A stretch of 64,000 bases of DNA from JBBQZP01 sp038207585 (lineage in GTDB: Bacteria > Pseudomonadota > Alphaproteobacteria > Rhodobacterales > Rhodobacteraceae), in the NCBI GenBank assembly GCA_038207585.1, contig JBBQZP010000012.1, positions 1 to 64,000 on the forward strand, written 5' to 3'. The notes under the pieces were generated by a model. That model was given only the letters and a program-made list of their open reading frames with translations, was not told the origin of the DNA and did no database searches. How positions within the stretch are numbered: the first letter of the stretch is position 1; every line of letters starts with the position of its first letter. Below are positions 48,716 to 56,674 of the stretch, one piece after another. The translations under genes and the position numbers were made by a program.

Positions 48716-49504
48716 CTAGTGATGCGCGCCGCCAACAGCATCGCGCAGATAGACACAGGTCAGGATGGTAAAGACATAAGCCTGCACAACGGCCACCAGC
48801 AACTCCAACCCGTAAAGGGCGGCGACCGAACCGATGACAACAGGCGAAGCAACCGCCAGCGTGGCAAATCCGGCAATAACCTTGATCACCGCGTGACCGG
48901 CCATCAGGTTGCCTGCAAGACGGATGGAGTGCGAAACCGGGCGGACGAAGTAAGAAATCACCTCGATCAGCGCGAGGATCGGCCGGATCGCCAGGGGCGC
49001 CGAGGTCACCCAGAACATGCCCAGAAAGCCGATACCGTTCTTGACAAAGCCCAGAATGGTCACGCCAAGGAACACCGCAAGCGCCAGAACCACGGTCACG
49101 GCGACATGGCTTGTCGTGGTGAACGACATCGGCAGCAAGCCCAACAGGTTCGAGAACAGGATGAACAGGAACAGCGTCATCACATAGGGGAAGTATTTCA
49201 CTCCCTCGTGGCCGGTGACGTCTTCGACCATCTTGTAGATGAAGCCGTAAATCATTTCGGCAACCGACTGGCTGCGCGACGGGATGATCGCGCGGCGGCG
49301 GGTGCCCAGAAGCATCAATGCGGCAATCGCCAGCACTGCAATCGCCATCCAGACGGTGACATTGGTAATCTCGAACCAGCGGATGTTGGTGGTGCATTCG
49401 TTCAACGGCGTTGCCAGATCGTCGGCGCAGAACCAGCGCCGCACGACAAACTGATCCATCGGGTGGATCGCGAAACCGCTGCCTGCCTCTTCCGCCACGT
49501 TCAA
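48716..49504 (-). CDS. atpB: ATP synthase F0 subunit a
   Basis: A 262-residue proton-channel subunit with five to six helices; the essential arginine is in SHSIRLAGNLMAGHAVIKVI (about residue 190), with FSNLLGLLPMSFTTTSHVAV before it. The N-terminal part has an extra segment of about 15 residues with two cysteines (WFCADDLATPLNECTTNIRW, Cys26 and Cys37) compared with typical Rhodobacterales sequences as I recall them. The gene overlaps atpI by four bases. Confidence 0.93.
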   Translation of the reverse strand: MNVAEEAGSGFAIHPMDQFVVRRWFCADDLATPLNECTTNIRWFEITNVTVWMAIAVLAIAALMLLGTRRRAIIPSRSQSVAEMIYGFIYKMVEDVTGHEGVKYFPYVMTLFLFILFSNLLGLLPMSFTTTSHVAVTVVLALAVFLGVTILGFVKNGIGFLGMFWVTSAPLAIRPILALIEVISYFVRPVSHSIRLAGNLMAGHAVIKVIAGFATLAVASPVVIGSVAALYGLELLVAVVQAYVFTILTCVYLRDAVGGAHH

Positions 49505-49836
49505 CGCCCCTTCTGTTCGGCTGGCGCACCAGCCTTTTTCGTTCCTGCCGCGATCTGCCGGGCGGTGCCCAGCATGGTTTTCACCCCGGCGGCAAAGCCA
49601 ACCAGCGCAAAGATGATCAGGAAGAGGGGAATCGTGCCGAACACCCAGTCCAGCCCGTAACCGATGGAAAGGCCCAAAAGCATGCCCGTCACCAGTTCAA
49701 TCACCATCCGCCAGGCCACCTCGCCCTGCGAGAATCCCTGCCCTGCCCCCGCGCGCTTTTCCGGCTTTCCCTTCACCTGTGCCAGCCGCGCTTCCAAAGC
49801 GCGCAGCCGGTCGGGATCTGGGTCTTCGGCCATCAT
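49501..49836 (-). CDS. atpI: ATP synthase accessory protein AtpI
   Basis: A 111-residue protein with an N-terminal charged, coiled-coil part (DPDRLRALEARLAQVKGKPE) and two membrane helices (VIELVTGMLLGLSIGYGLDW and IPLFLIIFALVGFAAGV). AtpI helps assemble the c-ring and begins the atp F0 operon in this group. ATG 49836 is favoured because AAGGG lies five bases upstream; GTG 49842 and ATG 49833 are possible. Its end overlaps the atpB start by four bases. Confidence 0.85.
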   Translation of the reverse strand: MMAEDPDPDRLRALEARLAQVKGKPEKRAGAGQGFSQGEVAWRMVIELVTGMLLGLSIGYGLDWVFGTIPLFLIIFALVGFAAGVKTMLGTARQIAAGTKKAGAPAEQKGR

Positions 49837-49859
49837 CGGCACCCTTTGGCAGTTGCGGC

Positions 49860-49888
49860 AAACTATGCAGGGGGCGGCCTTGAGTCAA
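49860..49888 (-). promoter_or_regulatory. Candidate sigma-70 promoter of the atp F0 operon
   Basis: Read leftward, TTGACT (49883-49888) and TAGTTT (49860-49865) are separated by exactly 17 bases and lie about 25 bases before the atpI start. Upstream on the same strand is an AT-rich stretch with the palindrome AATATTAATATT near 49930, which could act as an UP element. Confidence 0.55.
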
Positions 49889-50011
49889 TGCGCGAATTGG
49901 GGCTGCGCACCAGCCGTATAGCATTGAAAAATATTAATATTATCAGACCTCCGTGCAATCAGTTTCGACGACACCCGGTCAGATCACCGCACAGACCGCG
50001 CTGCTGCATAT

Positions 50012-50027
50012 TCAACCAAACGGTTGA
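50012..50027. promoter_or_regulatory. Operator-like inverted repeat upstream of the ArsR-type gene
   Basis: TCAACC-AAAC-GGTTGA at 50012-50027 is a perfect 6-bp inverted repeat with a 4-base centre, 31 bases before the ArsR start. Sites of the form CAACC-N4-GGTTG are typical for ArsR regulators of this type, so autoregulation is likely. Confidence 0.6.
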
Positions 50028-50058
50028 CCATACCAGCACACGCAGGCATCGTTGCGAC

Positions 50059-50394
50059 ATGACTGCCCCCCTCGACGCCATCTTTGCGGCCCTTGCCGAC
50101 CCGACCCGCCGCGCCATCCTTGCGATGCTCTTGGAGGATGACATGGCCGTCACTGATGTCGCCCACCCTTTCGCGATGTCGCTGGCCGCCATCTCCAAAC
50201 ACCTTGGCGTGCTGGCCGATGCGGGCCTGATCACGCAGGAAAAACGCGGCCGCGTCAAATGGTGCAAGCTGGAGCCGGACGCAATGCGCGCGGCCTCGGT
50301 CTGGATGCAGGGTTTCGGTCAATTCGAGCCGGTGAACCTGGATGCGTTCGAACGGTTTCTGGAAGCGGAGTTGAACGGGCCCGAAAACCCTTGA
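50059..50394 (+). CDS. ArsR-family winged-helix regulator
   Basis: A 111-residue regulator. The N-terminus DAIFAALADPTRRAILAMLL is the classic start of these proteins, the recognition helix region is PFAMSLAAISKHLGVLADAG and the wing follows (LITQEKRGRVKWCKLEPDAM). The metal-binding CxC of arsenic sensors is absent, so it is of the metal-free subgroup often paired with an AHSA1/SRPBCC gene; no such gene lies next to it. An operator-like repeat precedes it. Confidence 0.88.
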   Translation: MTAPLDAIFAALADPTRRAILAMLLEDDMAVTDVAHPFAMSLAAISKHLGVLADAGLITQEKRGRVKWCKLEPDAMRAASVWMQGFGQFEPVNLDAFERFLEAELNGPENP

Positions 50395-50397
50395 CCC

Positions 50398-50511
50398 TTT
50401 CATTTTGATACAAATACCCTCGGGGGGTCTGGGGGGCAGACAGCCCCCCAGCGCCTTCGGAAAAGACCGCCCGGCCCGTGGCCGGACTGGCGGGGCAGAC
50501 AGCCCCCCGGC
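50398..50511. repeat. Modular intergenic repeat element, copy 5, between convergent genes
   Basis: The AT-rich core with ACAAATACCCTCGGGGGG ends at 50427. It is followed by a 9-bp stem hairpin at 50429-50451 (containing GGGGGGCAGACAGCCCCCC) and a weaker repeat of the same hairpin at 50492-50506 (GGGGCAGACAGCCCC). It fills the space between the ArsR gene and the convergent malonyl-CoA synthetase gene. Confidence 0.75.
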
Positions 50512-50515
50512 GCTC

Positions 50516-52024
50516 TCAGCCAACAAACCATCCGGCATATTCCGCCCGCAACGCCGCCTTCTGCACCTTGCCCATCGCATTGCGCGGCAGGGCGTGCAGC
50601 ACCACCGCAGCCTTGGGTTGCTTGAACCGCGCCAGCCGGTCACGGATCGCACCCAACACGGCGTCAACGTCAAGCAATTCACCCGGCAACGGCACCAGCA
50701 CCGCAAACACCGCCTCGCCGAAATCGGGGTGCGGCAGGCCGATCACGGCGCTTTCCAACACGCCCGGCACCTCATCCAGCAGCGCCTCCACCTCAACCGG
50801 ATAGACGTTGAAGCCGCCGGAAATGACCAGATCCTTGGCCCGCCCGACGATGTGCAGATAGCCCTCCGTATCAAAACGCCCCAGATCGCCGGTGATGAAC
50901 CAGCCATCGGGGCGCAATTCCTCGGCGGTCTTTTCCGGCATCTCCCAGTAACCCGCAAAGACATTCGGGCCGCGCACCTCGATCCCGCCCACATCACCTG
51001 CCGGAACCTGAACCCCGTCCGCCATGATCCGGACCGCGACCCCAGGCAGCGCAAAGCCAACCGTCCCCGCCCGCCGCTCACCCACATAGGGGTTTGAGGT
51101 GTTCATGTTGGTTTCGGTCATGCCGTAGCGTTCCAGGATACGCTGGCCGGTACGCGCTTCAAACGCCACATGCGTTTCGGCCAGCAGCGGGGCCGAGCCG
51201 GATACAAACAGCCGCATATGCGACGTGGCATCTGCCGTCAGTGCCGCGTGATCCAGAAGGCGCGTATAAAACGTCGGCACCCCCATCATCACACTTGCAC
51301 GGGGCAGCGCCGCCATCACCGCATCCGCGTCGAACCCCGGCAGCCAGATCATCGCGCCCCCGGTCAGCAGCGACGTATTGCAGGCCACGAACAGCCCATG
51401 CGTGTGAAAGATCGGCAGCGCGTGCAGCAGCACATCACGGTCGGTAAAGGCCCAGATGTCGGCCAGCGCGCGGGCGTTGGACAGCAGATTGCCGTGGCTT
51501 AGCATCGCCCCCTTGGACCGCCCCGTCGTGCCCGAGGTGTACAAAAGCGCCGCCACATCGCCCTCGCCCCGGTCTGCCACCTTTATCAAGGTTGGCTGCC
51601 CCGCCGCACGCTCTGCCAGACTGCGGGTGCCGTCACCCGCCAGCGTGAAAAGCAGCGACTCGCGACGATCTGCGATCGGCCCAAGCGTGCCCGCCCGCTC
51701 TGGCGCACATATAAGGACGCACGGCGTGGCATTGCCCAGAAAGTATTCAACCTCACTGTCGGTATAACCGGGGTTCAACGGCAACAGCACCGCCCCTAAT
51801 GCCACTGCAGCCCCGTAAAGCGCCAGCGCCTCGGGTGATTTGGCGGTCTGCACTGCGATCCGGTCGCCGGGGGCGATACCCACCGACTGCAACGCATTGG
51901 CAAGCCGGGCGATCAGATCGTGAAACGCCCGGCCCGTGATCGTGGTGCCGTCGGGCAGGAACAGAACTTCGGTGTCGCGCTGTGCCAAAGGCGCAAACAA
52001 GGCATCATAAAGCGGATTGGCCAT
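50516..52024 (-). CDS. matB: Malonyl-CoA synthetase (AMP-forming acyl-CoA ligase)
   Basis: A 502-residue adenylating enzyme that makes malonyl-CoA from malonate, ATP and CoA. The AMP-binding motif AALLYTSGTTGRSKGAMLSH and LERYGMTETNMNTSNPYVGE are present; the latter, followed by RRAGTVGFALPGVAVRI, is characteristic of MatB. The C-terminal catalytic lysine is in LPRNAMGKVQKAALRAEYAG. The ATG at 52024 has GGGGA seven bases upstream. Decarboxylase or malonate transporter genes (matA, matC) are not adjacent. Confidence 0.88.
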   Translation of the reverse strand: MANPLYDALFAPLAQRDTEVLFLPDGTTITGRAFHDLIARLANALQSVGIAPGDRIAVQTAKSPEALALYGAAVALGAVLLPLNPGYTDSEVEYFLGNATPCVLICAPERAGTLGPIADRRESLLFTLAGDGTRSLAERAAGQPTLIKVADRGEGDVAALLYTSGTTGRSKGAMLSHGNLLSNARALADIWAFTDRDVLLHALPIFHTHGLFVACNTSLLTGGAMIWLPGFDADAVMAALPRASVMMGVPTFYTRLLDHAALTADATSHMRLFVSGSAPLLAETHVAFEARTGQRILERYGMTETNMNTSNPYVGERRAGTVGFALPGVAVRIMADGVQVPAGDVGGIEVRGPNVFAGYWEMPEKTAEELRPDGWFITGDLGRFDTEGYLHIVGRAKDLVISGGFNVYPVEVEALLDEVPGVLESAVIGLPHPDFGEAVFAVLVPLPGELLDVDAVLGAIRDRLARFKQPKAAVVLHALPRNAMGKVQKAALRAEYAGWFVG

Positions 52025-52228
52025 TCGCATTCCCCGTCATTTCATGGCGTTGCAACGTCTGAGGATTTCAGCAGCGCACAGGCTTAACCACCGCTTACCC
52101 GTTTCTTTCTGCGAAACACAGCGTCCACACCAAGCACGCAACCAGCACATTCTTCCCCCGCAAGCGCCGCAATCTGGCCCCGGTTGGCCCCGATACTGAA
52201 CTCAACACGATAGAAACCGGAGGATACC

Positions 52229-52387
52229 ATGACATTCGCAAAAACCCTGATCGCCCGCTTCACCAGCCAGACTGAAGGCAAGGACGACCGCTTTGCAAAA
52301 AGCCTGAACCGGCTGGATCGCCATCAACCGGCCCAACCGAAATTTCGCAAGTTGTTCAGAAATCAACCTTCACACCGGGCAGCCTAA
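52229..52387 (+). CDS. Possible 52-residue basic protein
   Basis: A short frame from ATG 52229: MTFAKTLIARFTSQTEGKDD then RFAKSLNRLDRHQPAQP and a basic tail rich in Arg, His and Asn. GGAGG at 52219 is well placed, six bases upstream, which is the main support. The last 32 bases overlap the end of the leftward mipZ gene. It resembles short basic proteins sometimes found near mipZ; function unknown. It could be a non-gene. Confidence 0.45.
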   Translation: MTFAKTLIARFTSQTEGKDDRFAKSLNRLDRHQPAQPKFRKLFRNQPSHRAA

Positions 52388-53162
52388 GGGCCGCGATCAG
52401 ATCGCGGACCTCTTGCCGGGCCGCGATGTTTGAAAGGTTCAACTGATCGACGCCGGTATCTTTCAGGTCCAGCAGCGTCAGGCCGCGCGGGAACAACTCG
52501 CGAAAGATCACCCGTTCGGAAAAGCCCGGAACGACGCGGAACCCGATGCGCGAGGATAACTCCTCAAGCGCCGCGCCGACCTTTTTCTTGTTGTGCATCT
52601 GCTGCGCGCCAAGCCGGTTGCGCAGCACGATCCAGTCAATCGGCCGCAGCCCTGCCTGCGCGCGCAATTGACGCGCGCTCCACACCATTTCGGAATAGAT
52701 CGACGGGCCGGTAACACGCCCGGTTTCGGGATCAATCCGTGCCAGCAGGTCAAAATCAATGAAACTGTCGTTCAGGGGCGTGATCAGCGTATCTGCCAGG
52801 GAATGCGCAACCTGACTGAGCCGGGTGTGCGAACCGGGGCAGTCGATGATGATGAAATCCGATTGCACCTCAAGCGCGCCGACGGCCGCTGACAAGCGGT
52901 GGTCGAAGGCGTTTTCGCCGGGGGCAAGTTCGCCCACCGTCTCCGGCAGATCGCGGTAATCGGGCACGGCCAGATCAAGGCCGGAACGGGCCAGATAGGC
53001 GCGGCGGTTCTCGATATAGCGGCCAAAGGTCTTCTGCCGCAGGTCCAGATCAAGCGCGCCGACCCGGTGGCCCATCCGCGCAAGAGCCGTTGCCACATGC
53101 ATCGACGTGGTCGATTTGCCCGACCCGCCCTTTTCGTTACCCACCACGATGATATGCGCCAC
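52356..53162 (-). CDS. mipZ: Division-plane positioning ATPase MipZ
   Basis: A 268-residue ParA/MinD-type ATPase that forms a gradient from the cell poles and keeps FtsZ at mid-cell in alphaproteobacteria. The deviant Walker A motif is VVGNEKGGSGKSTTSMHVAT, the switch region ALDLDLRQKTFGRYIENRRA and Walker B FIIIDCPGSHTRLSQ; the RNRLG-like IVLRNRLGAQQMHNKKK also fits. I chose GTG 53162 (AHIIVVGNEKGG) because GGAGC lies upstream and Caulobacter MipZ starts there; a GTG at 53186 would add eight residues. Confidence 0.9.
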   Translation of the reverse strand: MAHIIVVGNEKGGSGKSTTSMHVATALARMGHRVGALDLDLRQKTFGRYIENRRAYLARSGLDLAVPDYRDLPETVGELAPGENAFDHRLSAAVGALEVQSDFIIIDCPGSHTRLSQVAHSLADTLITPLNDSFIDFDLLARIDPETGRVTGPSIYSEMVWSARQLRAQAGLRPIDWIVLRNRLGAQQMHNKKKVGAALEELSSRIGFRVVPGFSERVIFRELFPRGLTLLDLKDTGVDQLNLSNIAARQEVRDLIAALRLPGVKVDF

Positions 53163-53297
53163 TTGTCCGCTCCGTCCCTTGGGCACTAACGGCCCTTCTT
53201 TGACGGACAGCTATAAGCGGCACCCCGCCGAAGGGAAAGCGCGAACCCAAACTGCGCCGCACGCATTTTCCGGGTGGTATCGGCAGGCCACAATGCA

Positions 53298-53326
53298 AAA
53301 GGCGCGCCCGAAGCGGACGCGCCTTT
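53298..53326 (-). terminator. Terminator after rpmE
   Basis: AAAGGCGCG (53298-53306) and CGCGCCTTT (53318-53326) form a 9-bp stem. Read leftward the complement ends in a T-run (CCTTTTGC), so it ends the ribosomal gene cluster 21 bases after rpmE. Confidence 0.75.
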
Positions 53327-53347
53327 CCATTCTCACAAAGCCTGGGT

Positions 53348-53569
53348 TCAGAACCCAAGACCTGCGTATTTGTTCTTGAACTTGGAGACGCGACCGCCGG
53401 TATCCATCAACTTGGCCGAACCACCGGTCCAGGCCGGATGCGCCAGCGGGTCGATGTCCAGCGACATCTGATCGCCCTCTTTGCCCCAGGTCGTCTTGGT
53501 CTGGAACAGGCTGCCATCCGTCATTTTGACGTTGATCATGTGGTAATCGGGGTGAATGTCTTTTCTCAT
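53348..53569 (-). CDS. rpmE: Large ribosomal subunit protein bL31
   Basis: A 73-residue ribosomal protein: MRKDIHPDYHMINVKMTDGS, then DIDPLAHPAWTGG and RVSKFKNKYAGLGF. The zinc cysteines of the C+ form are missing, so it is the zinc-independent type. The first of two ATG codons (53572, 53569) has a spacing of four bases from GGAG and the second of seven; I use the second. Confidence 0.95.
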   Translation of the reverse strand: MRKDIHPDYHMINVKMTDGSLFQTKTTWGKEGDQMSLDIDPLAHPAWTGGSAKLMDTGGRVSKFKNKYAGLGF

Positions 53570-53580
53570 CATTCCGCTCC

Positions 53581-53964
53581 TTACGCGCCGGCGCCGGTTT
53601 TGGCTTTGTAATTCGTGTCTTCGACAATCCGGGCAGATTTGCCGCGACGGTCGCGCAGGTAGTACAGCTTGGCGCGGCGCACGCGGCCACGGCGCACAAC
53701 CTCGATGCTGTCGATGTTGGTGGAATACAACGGGAAAATCCGCTCCACACCTTCACCGAACGAGATCTTGCGGACGGTGAAGCTGGCGCTGATGGTTGCA
53801 CCACCCTTGCGGCCGATCACAACGCCTTCGTAATTCTGCACGCGGCTGCGGGTGCCCTCGGTCACCTTGTAGCCGACTTTTACCGTATCACCCGCCTTGA
53901 AGTCGGGGATCGTCTTGCCGAGTGCCGCAATCTGTTCGGCCTCGATCTGCGCGATCAGGTTCAT
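53581..53964 (-). CDS. rplS: Large ribosomal subunit protein bL19
   Basis: A 127-residue protein that lies at the 30S-50S interface. NLIAQIEAEQIAALGKTIPD, GDTVKVGYKVTEGTRSRVQN YEG, ATISASFTVRKISFGEGVER and IDSIEVVRRGRVRRAKLYYL are all typical of L19. Follows trmD with a 48-base gap and precedes rpmE. Confidence 0.96.
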   Translation of the reverse strand: MNLIAQIEAEQIAALGKTIPDFKAGDTVKVGYKVTEGTRSRVQNYEGVVIGRKGGATISASFTVRKISFGEGVERIFPLYSTNIDSIEVVRRGRVRRAKLYYLRDRRGKSARIVEDTNYKAKTGAGA

Positions 53965-54012
53965 CGCAAGTCCTTTCCTATGCTCAGGGTTTGCCCCCGA
54001 TATGATGCCGCC

Positions 54013-54846
54013 CTAGCGCTCTTGGTCTTCATCCGGGTCCCTACCGTGCGCCGCACAGTAAGCCCGCCAGAGATCAGGCCTGCGTTCTTTCGTCAGCCTT
54101 TCGGCCATCGCCTTGCGCCAGACAGAGATTTTGGCGTGATGCCCCGAAAGAAGAACTTCGGGAATGGCACGCCCCTGCCAAACGGTCGGTTTCGTAAACT
54201 GTGGAAATTCCAAAAGCCCGTCCGAAAAGGATTCCTCCTCGGTCGAGCACTGATTCCCAAGCACGCGGGGTATAAGGCGGACGGTCGCATCAATCAAGGC
54301 TTGTGCTGCAATCTCGCCGCCGGTCAGGACAAAATCGCCAAGGCTGACTTCGCGCACGTCGTATTCGTCAAGCAACCGCTGATCCACACCCTCGAACCGG
54401 CCACACAAAAGCGTCATTCCGTCAGCCTGCGCAAGGGTTTGCGCCATGGCCTGCGTAAAGGGCGCACCGCGCGGCGAAAGGTAGATCACCGGCCAGCGAT
54501 CACGCGGAGGCGTGCCCTGCGCTGCGGCATCCAAAGCCTTTGCCACCACATCGGCCCGCAGCACCATGCCCGCCCCGCCACCGGCAGGTGTGTCATCGAC
54601 ATTGCGATGCTTGCCGTCGCCAAAGGTCCGCAGGTCCAACGTCTCCAGCGCCCAAAGGCCCATATCCAGCGCCTTGCCGGTCAGCGACAGGCCCAGCGTG
54701 CCCGGAAACGCGTCGGGAAACAGCGTGATGATCTTGGCCTGCCACGCACCCTTGACGGCCTGCCGTTCCATCAGATCGCGCGGTTTGGCCGAGGCGCTGA
54801 TGCTCAGGCGGCCATGGGATTTGGGTTTTTCGGGGCTGTCGGTCAT
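54013..54846 (-). CDS. trmD: tRNA (guanine37-N1)-methyltransferase
   Basis: A 277-residue SPOUT-class methyltransferase for m1G37 of tRNAs reading CNN codons. IITLFPDAFPGTLGLSLTGK, DDTPAGGGAGMVLRADVV, LSPRGAPFTQAMAQTLA and the knot motif LLCGRFEGVDQRLLDEYDVR EV followed by GDFVLTGGEIAAQALIDATV are characteristic. There is an N-terminal extension of about 45 residues (TDSPEKPKSHGRLSISASAK) compared with E. coli, as seen in other Rhodobacterales. ATG 54846. Confidence 0.95.
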   Translation of the reverse strand: MTDSPEKPKSHGRLSISASAKPRDLMERQAVKGAWQAKIITLFPDAFPGTLGLSLTGKALDMGLWALETLDLRTFGDGKHRNVDDTPAGGGAGMVLRADVVAKALDAAAQGTPPRDRWPVIYLSPRGAPFTQAMAQTLAQADGMTLLCGRFEGVDQRLLDEYDVREVSLGDFVLTGGEIAAQALIDATVRLIPRVLGNQCSTEEESFSDGLLEFPQFTKPTVWQGRAIPEVLLSGHHAKISVWRKAMAERLTKERRPDLWRAYCAAHGRDPDEDQER

Positions 54847-54886
54847 GGGCCTGCGTTCTAGCGGGGAACGCGGGCTTGGGAAATGC

Positions 54887-55708
54887 CTAGTTTTCGTCGC
54901 CACCCTGTGCCGGGCCGTCCGCCAGCCGGCGCATCGCGTCTTTCATCCGGCGCAGCAGGGGTGCGGGCAACCCGGCCTGATTAAGCGCCACAAACGCCGG
55001 GGCAAGATCATAGGCCGAGCGGCGGTTTTGCGGCGGGGCGGGGGCCAGCGCGGCGCGCAGATCGGCGGGCAAGTCGGTCAGGTCCAAAAGCGCATCTGCC
55101 GGACCCAAAGCGCGCCGCGCCGTGTCTTCCAGCGCAATCTCGTGAACCACTGCCGGAGCGACCGCCTTGCGCACGGCGACCAGAACCGGGGCGAAATCGG
55201 CGGCGGGTGCGTTGTTGCGGGCAAACACCTCTAACGGGCTGCGCAGATGTGCGTGTTTGGAAAGCTGCCAGTGCAAGGATTTCAGCCACGCGGCGGGCGC
55301 GCGGGTGGTGTAAAGGAAATCTAGCGCAACCGCCTTGCCCAAAGCCATCCGCAACCCGTCAGCCATGGCCCCGGCCAACGGGGCCGCCGCCGCATAATCG
55401 CGCAGATCCCGGTGCCCCGGCATATGGCCCGACAGATCCTCGGTCGAGATGACAAGCCCCTGCCCCGGCGCAAACGCCATCCCCCCCGCCCAGACCGCCA
55501 CCAACCCGCGCAAAACGGCAAGCTCTGCGGGGTCGGCATTCAGGGAAAACGCGCGGGCGGAATCGGCAATCTCGCGCAGGTCGCGGTTGCCACCACCCAG
55601 AATCTCTACGCGGAAATACGGCAGCAACGCCTCGCGGTTCAAAGCCAGAACAGATTGCAGGCTGGTCGTTCCGGTCTTGTGAAACCCTGCGTGAACGATC
55701 ACCCGCAT
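54887..55708 (-). CDS. Sulfotransferase-like protein inside the rimM-trmD region
   Basis: A 273-residue protein. The N-terminus VIVHAGFHKTGTTSLQSVLA is the P-loop-like 5'-phosphosulfate motif of the sulfotransferase superfamily. STEDLSGHMPGHRDLRDYAA and LDFLYTTRAPAAWLKSLHWQ L suggest the 3'-phosphate region. The remainder is Ala/Leu/Pro-rich and helical. The overall fold is plausible for a sulfotransferase, with acceptor unknown; a kinase with a similar loop is less likely. It sits on the same strand between a membrane protein gene and trmD. Confidence 0.65.
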   Translation of the reverse strand: MRVIVHAGFHKTGTTSLQSVLALNREALLPYFRVEILGGGNRDLREIADSARAFSLNADPAELAVLRGLVAVWAGGMAFAPGQGLVISTEDLSGHMPGHRDLRDYAAAAPLAGAMADGLRMALGKAVALDFLYTTRAPAAWLKSLHWQLSKHAHLRSPLEVFARNNAPAADFAPVLVAVRKAVAPAVVHEIALEDTARRALGPADALLDLTDLPADLRAALAPAPPQNRRSAYDLAPAFVALNQAGLPAPLLRRMKDAMRRLADGPAQGGDEN

Positions 55709-55717
55709 CGGCGCGGA

Positions 55718-56626
55718 TCAGACCTGCGGGCGCGCGGCATCCTGCGCCTCGGCAAGCGCCAGAAGCGCGCTTGCAGCGGCGGGGTCTTCGATGCCCGAGG
55801 CCACATCCCGCACCGCCTCGGTCGCGGGGCAATCGTCCCAAAGGCTGGGATCGGAACCGATCATCACGGCGCAGCGGCGCGCGAAGATGCCAAGCAGGTC
55901 AGGGTCATCGCCCGCAACCTGAAATGCCAGCGCCTGAGCGCCCGCGCCCTTGAACGCGGCACCCACCGCGGGGGTCGTTGTCAGGATCATCAGCGCCTTG
56001 TGGATCACATGTGGCGCACCGGATTCGGCCGCCTTGTTCGCCAACGCATCCAGCAAAGAGGTGGCCGGAACATGCTCGCCCATCGCATCCAGATGTGCTG
56101 CAAGGGTGTTTTCCGACACATCGGCAGGCAGATCATCCAGCGTTTCGACCATCGCCTGCGCGGCGGACCGCACGGCGCTTTCCGACATCGGCCCATCCTC
56201 TTCGGCGGTCACCGGAAGGTCCTGCCCGGTATCCTCGGCCAACTCATCCTCGGCATCTTCCAGTGCCGGGTCCCACAAAAGGCGTGCCATCACGACAGAA
56301 AGGACCGACATCAAAATCGGCACCAGCACCGGGAAATGCGGCAGATTGCCCGCCACGCCGCCGATGCCCCGGCCAATCCCGAAACACACGGCCACCAGCA
56401 AAAGCTGCACCGCAACCCGCGCGCCGATCGCGACCAGAGCGTCAGGGCTTGTCCATTCTTCGCGCGACTTTGGCCAGTCGCTGGGCCGTAGCACCACTAG
56501 CCAGACCACGAAAATGGCCGCAAAGACTGGCACCAGCATCCAGCCGAAACCACCAAGACCCGCCAGCAGCGGACCAAGGTAAAGCAAGGCGGTTGCCGCC
56601 ATAAGCAGACGCAAGCGATTGTGCAT
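55718..56626 (-). CDS. Membrane protein of unknown function between rimM and trmD
   Basis: A 302-residue protein with about four membrane helices in the first 110 residues (NRLRLLMAATALLYLGPLLA, FGWMLVPVFAAIFVVWLVVL, VAVQLLLVAVCFGIGRGI and FPVLVPILMSVLSVVMARLL), then an acidic linker (DAEDELAEDTGQDLPVTAEE DG) and a soluble helical domain of about 150 residues that ends LALAEAQDAARPQV. I cannot name a family. It follows rimM by 48 bases and may be part of the ribosomal operon. ATG 56626; GTG 56641 is also possible. Confidence 0.6.
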   Translation of the reverse strand: MHNRLRLLMAATALLYLGPLLAGLGGFGWMLVPVFAAIFVVWLVVLRPSDWPKSREEWTSPDALVAIGARVAVQLLLVAVCFGIGRGIGGVAGNLPHFPVLVPILMSVLSVVMARLLWDPALEDAEDELAEDTGQDLPVTAEEDGPMSESAVRSAAQAMVETLDDLPADVSENTLAAHLDAMGEHVPATSLLDALANKAAESGAPHVIHKALMILTTTPAVGAAFKGAGAQALAFQVAGDDPDLLGIFARRCAVMIGSDPSLWDDCPATEAVRDVASGIEDPAAASALLALAEAQDAARPQV

Positions 56627-56674
56627 CGACACCCCGTTCACACTCCCACTGGTAGACTGACGCGTATCATACCG

